Assembly (NCBI GenBank): GCA_938003955.1
Contig: CALKXE010000010.1
Coordinates: forward strand, 1 to 37,172
Direction of reading: 5' to 3'
Source: an uncultured Saprospiraceae bacterium
Lineage (GTDB): Bacteria > Bacteroidota > Bacteroidia > Chitinophagales > Saprospiraceae
Length of the DNA: 37,172 nt
Numbering within the stretch: position 1 is the stretch's first letter; each line of letters starts with the position of its first letter. Of this stretch, positions 9,327 through 17,578 are shown piece after piece. The position numbers and the translations under genes are program-made. The notes below the pieces were generated by a model. That model made no database searches. It worked only from the letters and a program-made list of their open reading frames with translations, and was not told the DNA's origin.

Positions 9327-10110
9327 ATATAAACGTTCATTGAACCGACTCTCAATATTTACGTAATCACAGTCCTCGATAAACACCGATAAGAAAGATG
9401 TCAATCTTAAGACTACTCGTAAATTTGAATTGGCAACAAAGAAAACAAGAATTGGTCAGAATCCAAGGTTATCTGATAGGTATGTGTGTAAAACAAATTG
9501 TGCAACATGTTGTCTAACTCAACCACTTCCTTTTCCTCCAGTAGGAAGGTTACCATTATAAGGAAGTTTTGGTTATTGTATAGACATTCAAAATATGGCA
9601 CTCACTCTAATGTCGATTCCAATTCATTGGAATTCACTACACATGATATAAGTTCTATCCATCTCTTTACCTTACCTTACATTAGGATGTGGATATGTGT
9701 CTTGGCTCGATACAAAATCGAACTGTGCGAGCCTAGTTATATTAATTCAAAGATGAAACTTACGCTCGATTCAACGATTAACAATAAAGTTTGATAAATA
9801 ACGAAACAAGCACTTATCGGTAATAAGATGTTCGGGATCGCCCCTTCAAGTCTCTGAAAAGCGAATTTTATGCTTATCAATTTTATATGTTTCCTTGGAT
9901 CATAATGTAAAAATAGATTTAAGATAAGAAGTCGTCATAGCTTCAATAATACCAATTGTGTTTCAATTTGCACCATAAAGATATTTGTAATGCCGATACA
10001 TATTTAATGTTGCAGAGAAATTCATGCGGAAAATTCAATAGTAATCGGTATAAATTGTCTGATTTCCATTAAAGTAAAACTCATATTGGTTCTAAAAATC
10101 AAACCAACAA
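9327..10110. other. gene-poor stretch upstream of recF
   Basis: About 780 bases with only low-quality open frames on both strands (9413-9601 minus and 9498-9794 plus). They overlap each other and show no domain, signal peptide or start context. Local base composition is uneven, but I see no repeats or tRNA. The recF promoter should be at the left end. Confidence 0.5.
10086..10107 (-). terminator. weak hairpin after the small lipoprotein gene
   Basis: TTGGTT (10086-10091) pairs with AACCAA (10102-10107) just after the lipoprotein stop at 10111. The following minus-strand sequence is only moderately T-rich. Confidence 0.25.
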
Positions 10111-10473
10111 TTAATTACTATCATCACTCATTCCACAAATATCAATCTTATAGAACCTGCCTGGCATAGGGTCTGGAAACGCAAGAGGTAAATCATTTTC
10201 ATAAAAAGTAGCACTGAAGGTAATTTCCATATCTTCTACTTGATATTCAGTTCTCATATTGGGAGCAAGTCCAATAACCTGTTCTTCTGAATCATTCGTG
10301 AATACGACTCCCCAAACATCATAGCACCCATAAAAATGAGTAACCGCTACTCTATCCACTTCAACAAATTCACAATTATCATAACATGATAACTCGCTAC
10401 ACTTATCAGATTTATAACATGAGGAGATAGCAACTAGACAAAATGCAATTAAAATCAATATGAGATTCTTCAT
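10111..10473 (-). CDS. small cysteine-rich lipoprotein
   Basis: The protein has 120 residues. A hydrophobic signal sequence (ILILIAFCLVAISSC) ends in a lipobox-like ISS-C near residue 19. The mature part opens with closely spaced cysteines (C-Y-K-S-D-K-C-S-E-L-S-C-Y-D-N-C), then a strand-rich stretch with one further pair of cysteines (YGCYDVWG and DICGM). Disulfide bonds in the periplasm or at the outer membrane are therefore likely. I do not recognise a family. It is transcribed away from the trp leader, sharing the 130-base gap with it. Confidence 0.7.
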   Translation of the reverse strand: MKNLILILIAFCLVAISSCYKSDKCSELSCYDNCEFVEVDRVAVTHFYGCYDVWGVVFTNDSEEQVIGLAPNMRTEYQVEDMEITFSATFYENDLPLAFPDPMPGRFYKIDICGMSDDSN

Positions 10474-10604
10474 CGTTATTTTCTTTATTAGACGTATTGT
10501 ATAATCATTTTGGTTTGGTCAAATATCAGTATTTATCATAAAAACAAATGCAAAGTCTTTTCACATTCAGAAAAAAGTGTTTACTTCGTTATATAAAGCA
10601 AAGC

Positions 10605-10661
10605 ATGAAAAAACAAAATACAACTTGGTGGCATAACTCTCAACTCTCGACAGGGAATTGA
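10605..10661 (+). CDS. trpL: trp leader peptide with tandem Trp codons
   Basis: An 18-codon frame reads MKKQNTTWWHNSQLSTGN and stops with TGA at 10659. Two adjacent TGG codons lie at 10626-10631. It sits 23 bases before the 5' arm of a strong terminator and 128 bases before trpE. A short peptide with neighbouring codons for the end-product amino acid, in front of a terminator in front of its biosynthetic genes, is the classic layout of attenuation by ribosome stalling. When charged tRNA-Trp is plentiful the ribosome should reach the stop and cover 10647-10654. When it is scarce the ribosome should stall at 10626-10631 and leave that segment free. There is no Shine-Dalgarno, as expected in this phylum. 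It is too short for gene finders. Confidence 0.8.
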   Translation: MKKQNTTWWHNSQLSTGN

Positions 10662-10723
10662 TCTAGCCTACATTTTGTTTTGTAAAACGGCTTGTCGATT
10701 AATCCCGACAAGCCGTTTTTTTT
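10647..10723 (+). promoter_or_regulatory. trp attenuator: antiterminator and terminator
   Basis: Two exclusive structures can be drawn. The terminator pairs 10684-10697 with 10106 positions further on (10706-10719), a perfect 14-bp stem (core ACGGCTTGTCG) with an 8-base loop and a run of eight T ending at 10723. The antiterminator pairs TCGACAGG (10647-10654, inside the leader frame) with CTTGTCGA (10691-10698), eight pairs including one G-U, and removes half of the terminator's 5' arm. The segment 10647-10654 begins 15 bases after the second Trp codon and ends just before the leader stop, the geometry needed for stalled and finished ribosomes to have opposite effects. The structures are visible; the regulatory behaviour is inferred. 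Confidence 0.75.
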
Positions 10724-10789
10724 ATGCCTTGTAATGAAAGATTCTGAGAAACAAGCTTTAAACAGCCGCGGAAATAAAATTTTAAACTA

Positions 10790-12184
10790 ATGAAAATAAA
10801 CACGAAATATAAAAAACTGCTTTCCGATCTTACAACTCCTGTAAGTACGTTCTTGAAGTTAAGGGAGACCTATGCAGAGGTACTTTTATTAGAAAGCTCG
10901 GACTATAGTAGTAAAGAAAATAGTCTTTCCTTTATCTGTGTGGATTCAATAGCAACTTTAGAGATCCAGAATGGGAAAGTGATGCGGAACGAATTCAGTT
11001 CTAAAGGACCTAGAGAAACTGACATTAAGGATGCAGTTGCTGAAGTTACTTCTTTCTTAGATTCGTTTAAAGTCAATACACCGGAAGAGGTAAGATCATA
11101 TTCTGGTCTATTTGGGTATACTGGATTTGATGCTGTACAGTATTTCGACTCATTGGTTTTTGATGATCAAAAAGAAGGGTATGATATTCCAGATATTAGA
11201 TATGACATGTTTAGATACGTTATTGTCTTTGATCATTTCTATGGTAAAATGTTTGTGATAGAGAATGTGCCAGAAGGTGAAGCATCACATATTGATCGAT
11301 TCCTTACCATTATTAGAAAACAAGATCATCAGGCATTTTCATTTACTGCAAAAGGAAATGAAGAAGCAAACATGACAGATCAGGCCTTTATGGATAATGT
11401 TAAGAGAAGTAAAGAGTTTGCCCAGCGAGGTGATATCTTCCAAATCGTACCATCAAGGAGATATGCCCAAGGCTTTTCTGGAGATGAATTCAATGTTTAT
11501 CGTGCATTGAGATCAATCAATCCAAGTCCATATTTATTCTATTTTGATTATGGATCTTATAAGATATTTGGCTCTAGTCCCGAGGCACAGATTATAATCC
11601 AAGGACGGGAAGCGGAGATTCATCCTATAGCAGGAACATTCAAACGCACAGGAGATGCGGAAGCTGATGCCGCCGCTGCAGATGCACTATCTGCAGACCC
11701 AAAAGAGAATGCAGAACATACGATGCTTGTAGATCTTGCGAGAAATGATCTCAGTAAAAACACTACTGGAGTCCATGTTGAAAAATATAAAGAGGTCCAA
11801 TATTTCAGTCATGTGATCCACCTAACATCTGTAGTAAAAGGGACGCTTAATAAAGATGTGCATCCATATCAGATATTTGCAGACACATTCCCTGCGGGTA
11901 CGCTTTCTGGTGCCCCGAAATATAGGGCCCTAGAATTAATTGATGACTTAGAACCTACCAAAAGAGGATTCTATGGCGGAGGGATTGGAATGCTGGGGTT
12001 TGATGGAGAGATCAATCATGCCATCATGATTCGTTCATTCCTTAGCTATGAAGGCAAACTCCACTATCAAGCTGGTGCAGGAATCGTAATAGATTCAAAT
12101 GAAGAGAGCGAATTACAAGAAGTGAATAATAAATTGGCTGCTTTGAAAAAAGCACTTACACTAGCTGAAACCATTTCACAATAA
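10790..12184 (+). CDS. trpE: anthranilate synthase component I TrpE
   Basis: TrpE joins chorismate and ammonia to form anthranilate, the first step of tryptophan synthesis, working with TrpG. The protein has 464 residues. The LLES motif of the tryptophan feedback site is at residues 33-36, and NPSPYLFYF near residue 243 belongs to the same regulatory pocket. The chorismate-binding core is intact: F-Q-I-V-P-S-R-R, H-P-I-A-G-T-F-K-R, E-N-A-E-H-T-M-L-V-D-L-A-R-N-D, and the P-A-G-T-L-S-G-A-P-K signature. The LLES motif favours TrpE over PabB or another chorismate enzyme. It is the first structural gene after the attenuator. The start is preceded by AAAATTTTAA at a 4-base distance, as are trpG and trpD. 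Confidence 0.96.
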   Translation: MKINTKYKKLLSDLTTPVSTFLKLRETYAEVLLLESSDYSSKENSLSFICVDSIATLEIQNGKVMRNEFSSKGPRETDIKDAVAEVTSFLDSFKVNTPEEVRSYSGLFGYTGFDAVQYFDSLVFDDQKEGYDIPDIRYDMFRYVIVFDHFYGKMFVIENVPEGEASHIDRFLTIIRKQDHQAFSFTAKGNEEANMTDQAFMDNVKRSKEFAQRGDIFQIVPSRRYAQGFSGDEFNVYRALRSINPSPYLFYFDYGSYKIFGSSPEAQIIIQGREAEIHPIAGTFKRTGDAEADAAAADALSADPKENAEHTMLVDLARNDLSKNTTGVHVEKYKEVQYFSHVIHLTSVVKGTLNKDVHPYQIFADTFPAGTLSGAPKYRALELIDDLEPTKRGFYGGGIGMLGFDGEINHAIMIRSFLSYEGKLHYQAGAGIVIDSNEESELQEVNNKLAALKKALTLAETISQ

Positions 12185-12244
12185 TTGACAAATGAAAATA
12201 TTATATCTAAACTTTGAATTTCTCGGAAGTAAAATTTTAACCTT

Positions 12245-12820
12245 ATGAATAAGAAAGTAATTATAATAGACAACTACGATTCATTCACATATAATCTGGT
12301 GCATATCGTAGAAGAGATCTTAGGAAGCAAAGTTAAGGTGGTACGTAATGATGAATTTGAACTCAATGAAATTGAGGAGTATGACTATATTATCCTTTCT
12401 CCTGGGCCAGGTTTACCAGAAGAAGCTGGCTTATTAAAAGATGTGATTAGAACTTACGGCAATACGAAGAAGATATTTGGTGTCTGTCTTGGCTTACAGG
12501 CGATTGCTGAGGTATATGGCGCTCAACTAAGAAACTTAGATAAGGTGTTACATGGGCAAAGAACCATTATGTACCAAACCAGTATAAAGAGTCCCATATT
12601 TGAATATGTACCAGAGGACTTTTTTGCAGGAAGATACCACAGTTGGGTAATTGATAAGTCTAGTGATATTTCGGCCTTAGAAATTACGTCTATAGGAGAA
12701 AATGGTGAAATCATGGCGGCCCAGCATAAAAAGTATCAAGTCCATGGAGTACAGTTCCATCCTGAGTCAATAATGACAGACGAAGGAAAATTAATGATCG
12801 AAAACTTCTTAAATATATAA
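12245..12820 (+). CDS. trpG: anthranilate synthase component II TrpG
   Basis: This is the glutamine amidotransferase that supplies ammonia to TrpE. The 191-residue class I domain has its nucleophile in F-G-V-C-L-G-L-Q (C81) and the partner residues in Q-F-H-P-E-S (H172, E174); the oxyanion region is L-S-P-G-P-G. It opens with IIIDNYDSFTYN, typical of TrpG/PabA. It may also serve PabB in folate synthesis, which cannot be decided here. The gene follows trpE by 60 bases. That gap is longer than usual within an operon and contains the AAAATTTTAA motif shared with trpE and trpD. Confidence 0.95.
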   Translation: MNKKVIIIDNYDSFTYNLVHIVEEILGSKVKVVRNDEFELNEIEEYDYIILSPGPGLPEEAGLLKDVIRTYGNTKKIFGVCLGLQAIAEVYGAQLRNLDKVLHGQRTIMYQTSIKSPIFEYVPEDFFAGRYHSWVIDKSSDISALEITSIGENGEIMAAQHKKYQVHGVQFHPESIMTDEGKLMIENFLNI

Positions 12821-12934
12821 AATCGATTCTAGTGATGCGTCGATGACTAAGTCTTAGAGACCAAAGGAAAATATTATGGTCGTTGTTATATTAACACTGC
12901 CCTTAAATTTTTCTGAACAGAAAATTTTAAAATT

Positions 12935-13921
12935 ATGAAAATAATACTCAATCAGTTATTTGAGCATGAGAAGTTGACTAAGGATCAAGCAAAAGAAGTG
13001 TTGATCAACATCTCCAAAAATGTATACAATGATTCTCAGGTAGCCGCATTTATATCGGTTTACCTCATGAGAGGAATTTCTGTTGAGGAGTTACAAGGAT
13101 TCAGAGAAGCACTACTGGATCTTTGTATCCCTATCGATATAGAAGGGCAAGATGCGATAGACCTTTGTGGTACTGGAGGTGATGGTAAGAATACTTTTAA
13201 TATATCGACTTTATCTTCTTTCGTAGTGGCAGGCGCAGGATATAAAGTGACTAAGCATGGCAATTATGGTGTATCCTCAGTCTGCGGAAGCTCTAATGTA
13301 TTGGAACATCTTGGATATAACTTCACAAAAGAAGCTGATACACTTAAGAAGCAATTGGACGAATCCAACATATGTTTTCTTCATGCGCCATTATTCCATC
13401 CAGCTCTAGCTTCTGTTGGACCTATCCGAAGGCAGTTAGGTGTAAAAACCTTCTTTAACATGTTGGGGCCACTTGTAAATCCCGCACAACCAAATCATCA
13501 AAGTGTTGGTGTATTCAATCTTAAGATTGCAAGGCTTTATCAATATTTACATGAAGATTTGGACAAGAAATATTCAATCATACATGCATTGGATGGTTAT
13601 GATGAGATCTCATTGACTGGAAAAACCAAGATCATAAACAAAAATGAAGAGTTCTTAGCCAGTCCGTCCTACTTTGGATTACCAACCTATACAGCGGAAG
13701 ACATTTTTGGAGGAGACACAATAGAATCAGCAGCGAAGATTTTTGTTGATATATTGGATGGAAACGGGACACAAGCACAACAAGATGTTGTCATCGCTAA
13801 TTCAGCGACTGCCATACAGTGCTTTAATGAGAATAAGCCAATCGCAGATTGTGTTGCAGAAGCAAGAGAGTCACTCGTGAATGGTAAGGCTAAAGCGGCC
13901 TTAAGAGGGATTGTTAATTGA
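12935..13921 (+). CDS. trpD: anthranilate phosphoribosyltransferase TrpD
   Basis: TrpD transfers phosphoribose from PRPP to anthranilate. The 328-residue protein has the PRPP-binding G-T-G-G-D-G-K-N-T-F-N at residues 79-89, K-H-G-N at 107-110, and G-V-K-T-F-F-N-M-L-G-P-L-V-N-P in the second half. The last three codons and the stop (ATT GTT AAT TGA) are part of a heptamer repeat array that begins at 13911, so the exact C-terminus appears to have been set by repeat expansion. It follows trpG by 114 bases, a wide gap for an operon that also carries the AAAATTTTAA start motif. Confidence 0.95.
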   Translation: MKIILNQLFEHEKLTKDQAKEVLINISKNVYNDSQVAAFISVYLMRGISVEELQGFREALLDLCIPIDIEGQDAIDLCGTGGDGKNTFNISTLSSFVVAGAGYKVTKHGNYGVSSVCGSSNVLEHLGYNFTKEADTLKKQLDESNICFLHAPLFHPALASVGPIRRQLGVKTFFNMLGPLVNPAQPNHQSVGVFNLKIARLYQYLHEDLDKKYSIIHALDGYDEISLTGKTKIINKNEEFLASPSYFGLPTYTAEDIFGGDTIESAAKIFVDILDGNGTQAQQDVVIANSATAIQCFNENKPIADCVAEARESLVNGKAKAALRGIVN

Positions 13922-14050
13922 TAATTGTTAATTGTTAATTGTTAATTGATAAGTGATAGTTGATAGTTGATAGTTGATAGTTGATAATTGATAATGGATA
14001 ATTGATAGTTGATAATTGATAATGGATAAGTGATAATTGATAGTTGATAG
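13911..14050. repeat. 20-copy 7-bp tandem repeat between trpD and trpC
   Basis: Twenty uninterrupted heptamers run from 13911 to 14050. The types are TTGATAA, TTGATAG, TTGTTAA, TGGATAA, GTGATAA and GTGATAG. The array begins in the last codons of trpD and ends 39 bases before trpC. On the plus strand it carries stop codons in every frame. On the minus strand it is open, giving the Y-Q-L-S-T-I-N-type translations, which are artefacts. Similar arrays are widespread in intergenic DNA of some Bacteroidota and Cyanobacteria. Slippage here would change trpD-trpC spacing and possibly the trpD end. Confidence 0.9.
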
Positions 14051-14089
14051 GTTAAGAAGGTTATTAGAATACAAATACAAACATTTAGC

Positions 14090-14887
14090 ATGAATATACT
14101 GGACGAAATAGTAAACCATAAGAAAAAAGAAGTCAGTTCTCGCAAGGAGCTGTACCCTACTACATTATTGGAGATGAGCACTTTCTTTGATAGCCCGACT
14201 GTTTCTATGAGTCGATATATAAAGCGGGAAGATAAGAGTGGAATCATTGCAGAATTCAAGAGAAAATCTCCTTCAAAACCTGCGATCAATCTATATGCAG
14301 ATGTAGAGGAAGTGAGTGTATCTTATATGCAGGCTGGCGCATCTGCCCTGTCTGTTTTGACTGATAGTCATTTCTTTGGTGGCAAGTCTGAAGATCTCAC
14401 TATTGCAAGACGCTATAACTTCTGTCCTATCCTTAGGAAAGACTTTATCATCGATGAATACCAGATCATTGAGGCTAGAAGTATGGGAGCTGATGCTGTT
14501 CTTTTGATTAGTGAGATATTGACAAAGGAGGAAGTAAAATCCTTGACCGCTCTTGCTCACAGTCTGGACTTGGAAGTCCTGATGGAAGTACATAGTGAAG
14601 TACAATTAGACAAATATGATGGTAACATCAATCTGATTGGAGTTAACAATCGAAATCTAGATACGTTTGTGACAGACATCCAATCTTCGAAAGACCTATT
14701 TGATAAGTTGCCAAGAGAGGTGACGAAAATATCAGAAAGTGGAATACATAGTGTAGAAGCGGTGCACGAGTTAAAGTCTGTTGGCTATGAAGGTTTCTTG
14801 ATTGGAGAACGATTTATGGCTACTTCAAATCCTGGTGAAGCTTGCCAATCATTCATTCAGCAAATAGAAGCTGCAGAACTATGGTAA
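14090..14887 (+). CDS. trpC: indole-3-glycerol phosphate synthase TrpC
   Basis: TrpC closes the indole ring, converting carboxyphenylamino-deoxyribulose phosphate to indole-glycerol phosphate. The protein has 265 residues and is a single-domain enzyme, not fused to TrpF. Family motifs are seen: I-I-A-E-F-K-R-K-S-P-S-K, A-L-S-V-L-T-D-S-H-F-F-G-G, P-I-L-R-K-D-F-I-I-D-E-Y-Q-I, I-G-V-N-N-R-N-L and S-E-S-G-I. Its stop overlaps the start of trpF by seven bases, so the two are translationally coupled. The upstream neighbour is separated by the heptamer array. Confidence 0.95.
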   Translation: MNILDEIVNHKKKEVSSRKELYPTTLLEMSTFFDSPTVSMSRYIKREDKSGIIAEFKRKSPSKPAINLYADVEEVSVSYMQAGASALSVLTDSHFFGGKSEDLTIARRYNFCPILRKDFIIDEYQIIEARSMGADAVLLISEILTKEEVKSLTALAHSLDLEVLMEVHSEVQLDKYDGNINLIGVNNRNLDTFVTDIQSSKDLFDKLPREVTKISESGIHSVEAVHELKSVGYEGFLIGERFMATSNPGEACQSFIQQIEAAELW

Positions 14888-15504
14888 TCAAAGTCTGTGG
14901 CATAAAAACAGAGGAGAACATTGAGCTTATCTCTAATCTAGAAATAGATATGATTGGGCTGAATTTTTATCCACCGAGTGTTCGTTACATTGAACCAAAC
15001 TTCCCTGCAGAGTGCTTTGATGTTCTTCCGCAGAAAGTAAAGCGAGTTGGTGTTTTTGTAAATGAAACACTTAAGGAGATAGACCTGATCGCTGAAAAAT
15101 TCAATCTTGATTACATTCAATTACATGGAGATGAAGATGTGGACTTTTGTAAATCTGTAGCTAAAGATCATAAAATCATCAAAGTATTTAGAATTGACGA
15201 AGAGGCAGATTTTACAAAAACTTTAGCCTTCTCGTTTGCAGATTATTTCCTATTTGATACCGCAACTAAGCACTTTGGAGGCAGTGGCAAGAAATTCGAC
15301 TGGTCAAGAATCGATGAATACCATGGAGACATTCCATTTATTCTGAGTGGCGGTATCGGTCCTCTTGATGCGAAAGCTGTTAATTTATACACACATCCGC
15401 AGTACGAAGGCATAGACATCAATAGTAAATTCGAATCTGCTCTCGCAATAAAAAATCCCGAATTACTTACCCCATTCATCAATGCACTGAGAAACAATAA
15501 TTAA
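14881..15504 (+). CDS. trpF: phosphoribosylanthranilate isomerase TrpF
   Basis: TrpF isomerises phosphoribosylanthranilate to the substrate of TrpC. The chosen 207-residue protein starts MVIKVCGIKTEENIEL, the usual TrpF opening with its catalytic cysteine. A longer frame from 14842 lies wholly within trpC and is rejected. Later motifs include Y-I-Q-L-H-G-D-E, F-D-T and the C-terminal phosphate-binding F-I-L-S-G-G-I-G-P and G-I-D-I-N-S-K-F-E. ATG-G-TAA at 14881 overlaps the trpC stop. It is the last trp gene here; trpB and trpA do not follow. Confidence 0.94.
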   Translation: MVIKVCGIKTEENIELISNLEIDMIGLNFYPPSVRYIEPNFPAECFDVLPQKVKRVGVFVNETLKEIDLIAEKFNLDYIQLHGDEDVDFCKSVAKDHKIIKVFRIDEEADFTKTLAFSFADYFLFDTATKHFGGSGKKFDWSRIDEYHGDIPFILSGGIGPLDAKAVNLYTHPQYEGIDINSKFESALAIKNPELLTPFINALRNNN

Positions 15505-15508
15505 AAAC

Positions 15509-15537
15509 AAAATAAACGCCACACCACGTTATTTTAT
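15509..15537 (+). terminator. possible weak terminator after trpF
   Basis: AAAATAA-CG (15509-15518, one bulged A) pairs with CGTTATTTT (15527-15535) around an 8-base loop, five bases after the trpF stop, with more T following. It is A/T-rich and weak. Confidence 0.3.
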
Positions 15538-15576
15538 ATCATGATTATTTGAATTTGAATATTATATTTATGTATA

Positions 15577-15603
15577 TTGCAATAAACTTAGAATAATAGT
15601 TTG
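15577..15603 (+). promoter_or_regulatory. possible promoter of the small DNA-binding gene
   Basis: TTG at 15577-15579 is followed after 17 bases by TAGTTTG at 15597-15603, a -7 box one base shorter than TAnnTTTG. Transcription would start about 25 bases before the ATG at 15634, making the gene independent of the trp operon. Confidence 0.35.
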
Positions 15604-15633
15604 CTAACACATTACTCATCAAAACAATATAAT

Positions 15634-15891
15634 ATGAACATAACTTTTTCGGAATTAAGAAGAATCAAACATGAGTTACCAACTGGAAGTATCAAGAAAA
15701 TAGCTCAAGACTTAAAACTGGACGAGCAAACAGTTAGAAATTACTTTGGGGCTAATAAATTTAACCAAGGTGATTATACAGGTAAGCATGTGCAGCCAGG
15801 ACCAAATGGAGGTATTGTAAATTTAGAAGATGATACAATATTTGCAGCTGCAAAAAAAATATTACACCGAGCTCAATTTGCAGAAGCATAA
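15634..15891 (+). CDS. small helix-turn-helix-like DNA-binding protein
   Basis: The protein has 85 residues from the chosen ATG; a longer frame from 15601 overlaps the likely promoter. The N-terminal half (MNITFSELRRIKHELPTGSI then K-K-I-A-Q-D-L-K-L-D-E-Q-T-V-R-N-Y-F-G) reads as a helix-turn-helix, with I-A-Q-D-L as the first helix and E-Q-T-V-R-N-Y as the recognition helix. The rest contains H-V-Q-P-G-P-N-G-G-I-V-N-L-E-D and a final helix. I believe proteins like this are conserved and unnamed in Bacteroidota. Its target is unknown. Being next to the trp operon could mean trp regulation, but the trp leader already explains that, so the adjacency may be chance. Confidence 0.72.
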   Translation: MNITFSELRRIKHELPTGSIKKIAQDLKLDEQTVRNYFGANKFNQGDYTGKHVQPGPNGGIVNLEDDTIFAAAKKILHRAQFAEA

Positions 15892-16477
15892 ATTGAGTTT
15901 TTTATTTTATTCGTCAACAATGAGAATAAAACAACTTGGAAGAAAGCCAGTTAGAAGGTATTCGAAAATATAACTTCTATTCGAAAACATCAATTTTGAA
16001 AGGTTTCCTTAACAACCATAACATAACCTCACAAGTATTTAGGCTTTCGGAAGAGAGCCTATTTTTTTTTACAAAGTTTAGATATATCCATTCCAATAGC
16101 TATCAAGTGTAAACAAAGAAGAACCAAAATGATTTCCGAATAATGTCATAGTGTAGATCTATATTAATATACCAATGATATTTAATCCGCCTAAATGCTG
16201 TAATTCCTCATAAAAAGATGATCAAAATCACGACTCAAACGTTGAAGTTTATGGTGAAACATATATCATTTACTAGAAGGACTATTAATTTACATTAAAT
16301 AATCACTCTAACTATCTAAGAAATAGCATTAGGATTTTATCTTAGCGGTTAGAAAGAGACATATAAAAAATGTTCCTGGGTAGTATCCCATTAATATGAA
16401 CTATAGTATCCTTAATATTCTGAGTTATAATTTTAGAAATAAGTTAGAAAAAGGAGACTGAAGAAAAAAAAATTATA
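15892..16477. other. gene-free stretch before pdhA
   Basis: 586 bases with a terminator at 16041-16070 and no convincing coding frame. The 400 bases after the terminator must contain the pdhA promoter, but no TAnnTTTG box stands out. Confidence 0.55.
16041..16070 (+). terminator. rho-independent terminator
   Basis: AGGCTTTC (16041-16048) pairs with GAGAGCCT (16053-16060), eight pairs with one G-U, closed by the tetraloop GGAA and followed by a run of nine T. It ends transcripts from the small DNA-binding gene, 150 bases downstream of its stop. The long 3' leader could alternatively belong to a small RNA. Confidence 0.8.
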
Positions 16478-17524
16478 ATGGCTGAAACATTAGTAAAAAA
16501 GAAAAGAGCTACTAAAAAGGCTCCTGCAAAATCAAAGGCAAAATATAGCAAAAAACAATATCTGGACTGGTTTACAATCATGTACAGAATTAGAAAGTTT
16601 GAGGAGAGAACGCTCTATGCTTACTCTAAGCAGAAAATAAGAGGATTCTGTCATGTATATATTGGTCAAGAAGCAATAGCAGCTGGATTAACTTCTGGTA
16701 TAACAAAAGATGACAAAGTAGTTACTGCATACAGACAACACGGTATAGCACTATCTAGAGGATTAGATTCTAATTCTTGTATGGCAGAGCTTTACGGTAA
16801 GTCTACAGGTTGTGTAAAAGGAAAAGGTGGATCAATGCACTTCTTCTCAAAAGAGCACAATTACTTCGGTGGCAATGGTATCGTTGGAGCTCAGATTCCA
16901 ATAGGTACAGGTATCGCATTCGCAGAGCAGTACAGAGGTAGTAAGAACCTTTGTGTAACTATGTTCGGTGATGGAGCGGCAAGACAAGGTGCACTATATG
17001 AGTCATTCAACATGGCTATGACTTGGAAGATTCCAGTACTATATATAGTGGAGAATAATAAATATGCGATGGGAACATCTGTAGAGCGTACGAGTAATGT
17101 ACACGAGCTTTATAAGATCGGGTCAGCATTCGATATGCCAAGTGAGCCAGTAGATGGTATGAGTCCAGAAGCGGTGCACGAAGCACTAGAGAAAGCTGCA
17201 AAGCATATCAGATCTGGTAAAGGACCATACTTCCTCGAGATCAATACATACAGATATAAAGGGCACTCTGTATCTGATCCATCGAAATACAGAACGAAGG
17301 ATGAGCTGAATGAGTACAAAGAAAAAGATCCTATCGTAATGATCGTAAACAAGATGATAGATCAAAAACTCGCTACTCAGAAAGAGATTGATAAAATCAA
17401 AACTGAGATAGATGCAGAAATCGAAGCAGCAATGAAGTTTGCTGACGAGTCAGATTTCCCATTGGGTTCTGAGCTGTATGATGATAATTATGTGCAGAAA
17501 GATTATCCTTTTATCACGGACTAA
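16478..17524 (+). CDS. pdhA: pyruvate dehydrogenase E1 component, alpha subunit
   Basis: This subunit of the thiamine-diphosphate E1 enzyme decarboxylates pyruvate and passes the acetyl group to E2. The 348-residue protein has the ThDP/metal motif F-G-D-G-A-A-R-Q-G at residues 163-171 and its partner V-E-N-N at 191-194. It also has the family's phospho-loop, Y-R-Y-K-G-H-S-V-S-D-P-S-K-Y-R. The first 26 residues are a lysine/alanine-rich tail (K-K-K-R-A-T-K-K-A-P-A-K-S-K-A-K) not needed for catalysis. The beta subunit and E2 are not next to it, so the complex must be completed from elsewhere. A branched-chain 2-oxoacid E1 alpha is less likely given the G-H-S-V-S-D-P form. It ends at a strong terminator. 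Confidence 0.92.
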   Translation: MAETLVKKKRATKKAPAKSKAKYSKKQYLDWFTIMYRIRKFEERTLYAYSKQKIRGFCHVYIGQEAIAAGLTSGITKDDKVVTAYRQHGIALSRGLDSNSCMAELYGKSTGCVKGKGGSMHFFSKEHNYFGGNGIVGAQIPIGTGIAFAEQYRGSKNLCVTMFGDGAARQGALYESFNMAMTWKIPVLYIVENNKYAMGTSVERTSNVHELYKIGSAFDMPSEPVDGMSPEAVHEALEKAAKHIRSGKGPYFLEINTYRYKGHSVSDPSKYRTKDELNEYKEKDPIVMIVNKMIDQKLATQKEIDKIKTEIDAEIEAAMKFADESDFPLGSELYDDNYVQKDYPFITD

Positions 17525-17578
17525 GGATTATGCTGAACTGCAAAATCGCTTTTCAACGTTGACATAAAATACAATAAC

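Noticed and set aside
9347..9402. TTGACA-N17-TATCGA on the minus strand before recF
   Set aside because: It resembles an E. coli-type promoter, which is not the form used by the main sigma factor in this phylum, so it was not annotated.
9413..9794. Overlapping small frames on both strands upstream of recF
   Set aside because: They are mutually antisense, without domains, signal peptide or start context. One might be a relic, but the evidence is too thin.
13928..14289. Minus-strand frames rich in Y-Q-L-S-T-I-N
   Set aside because: Translations of the heptamer array antisense to trpC; a known artefact of such repeats.
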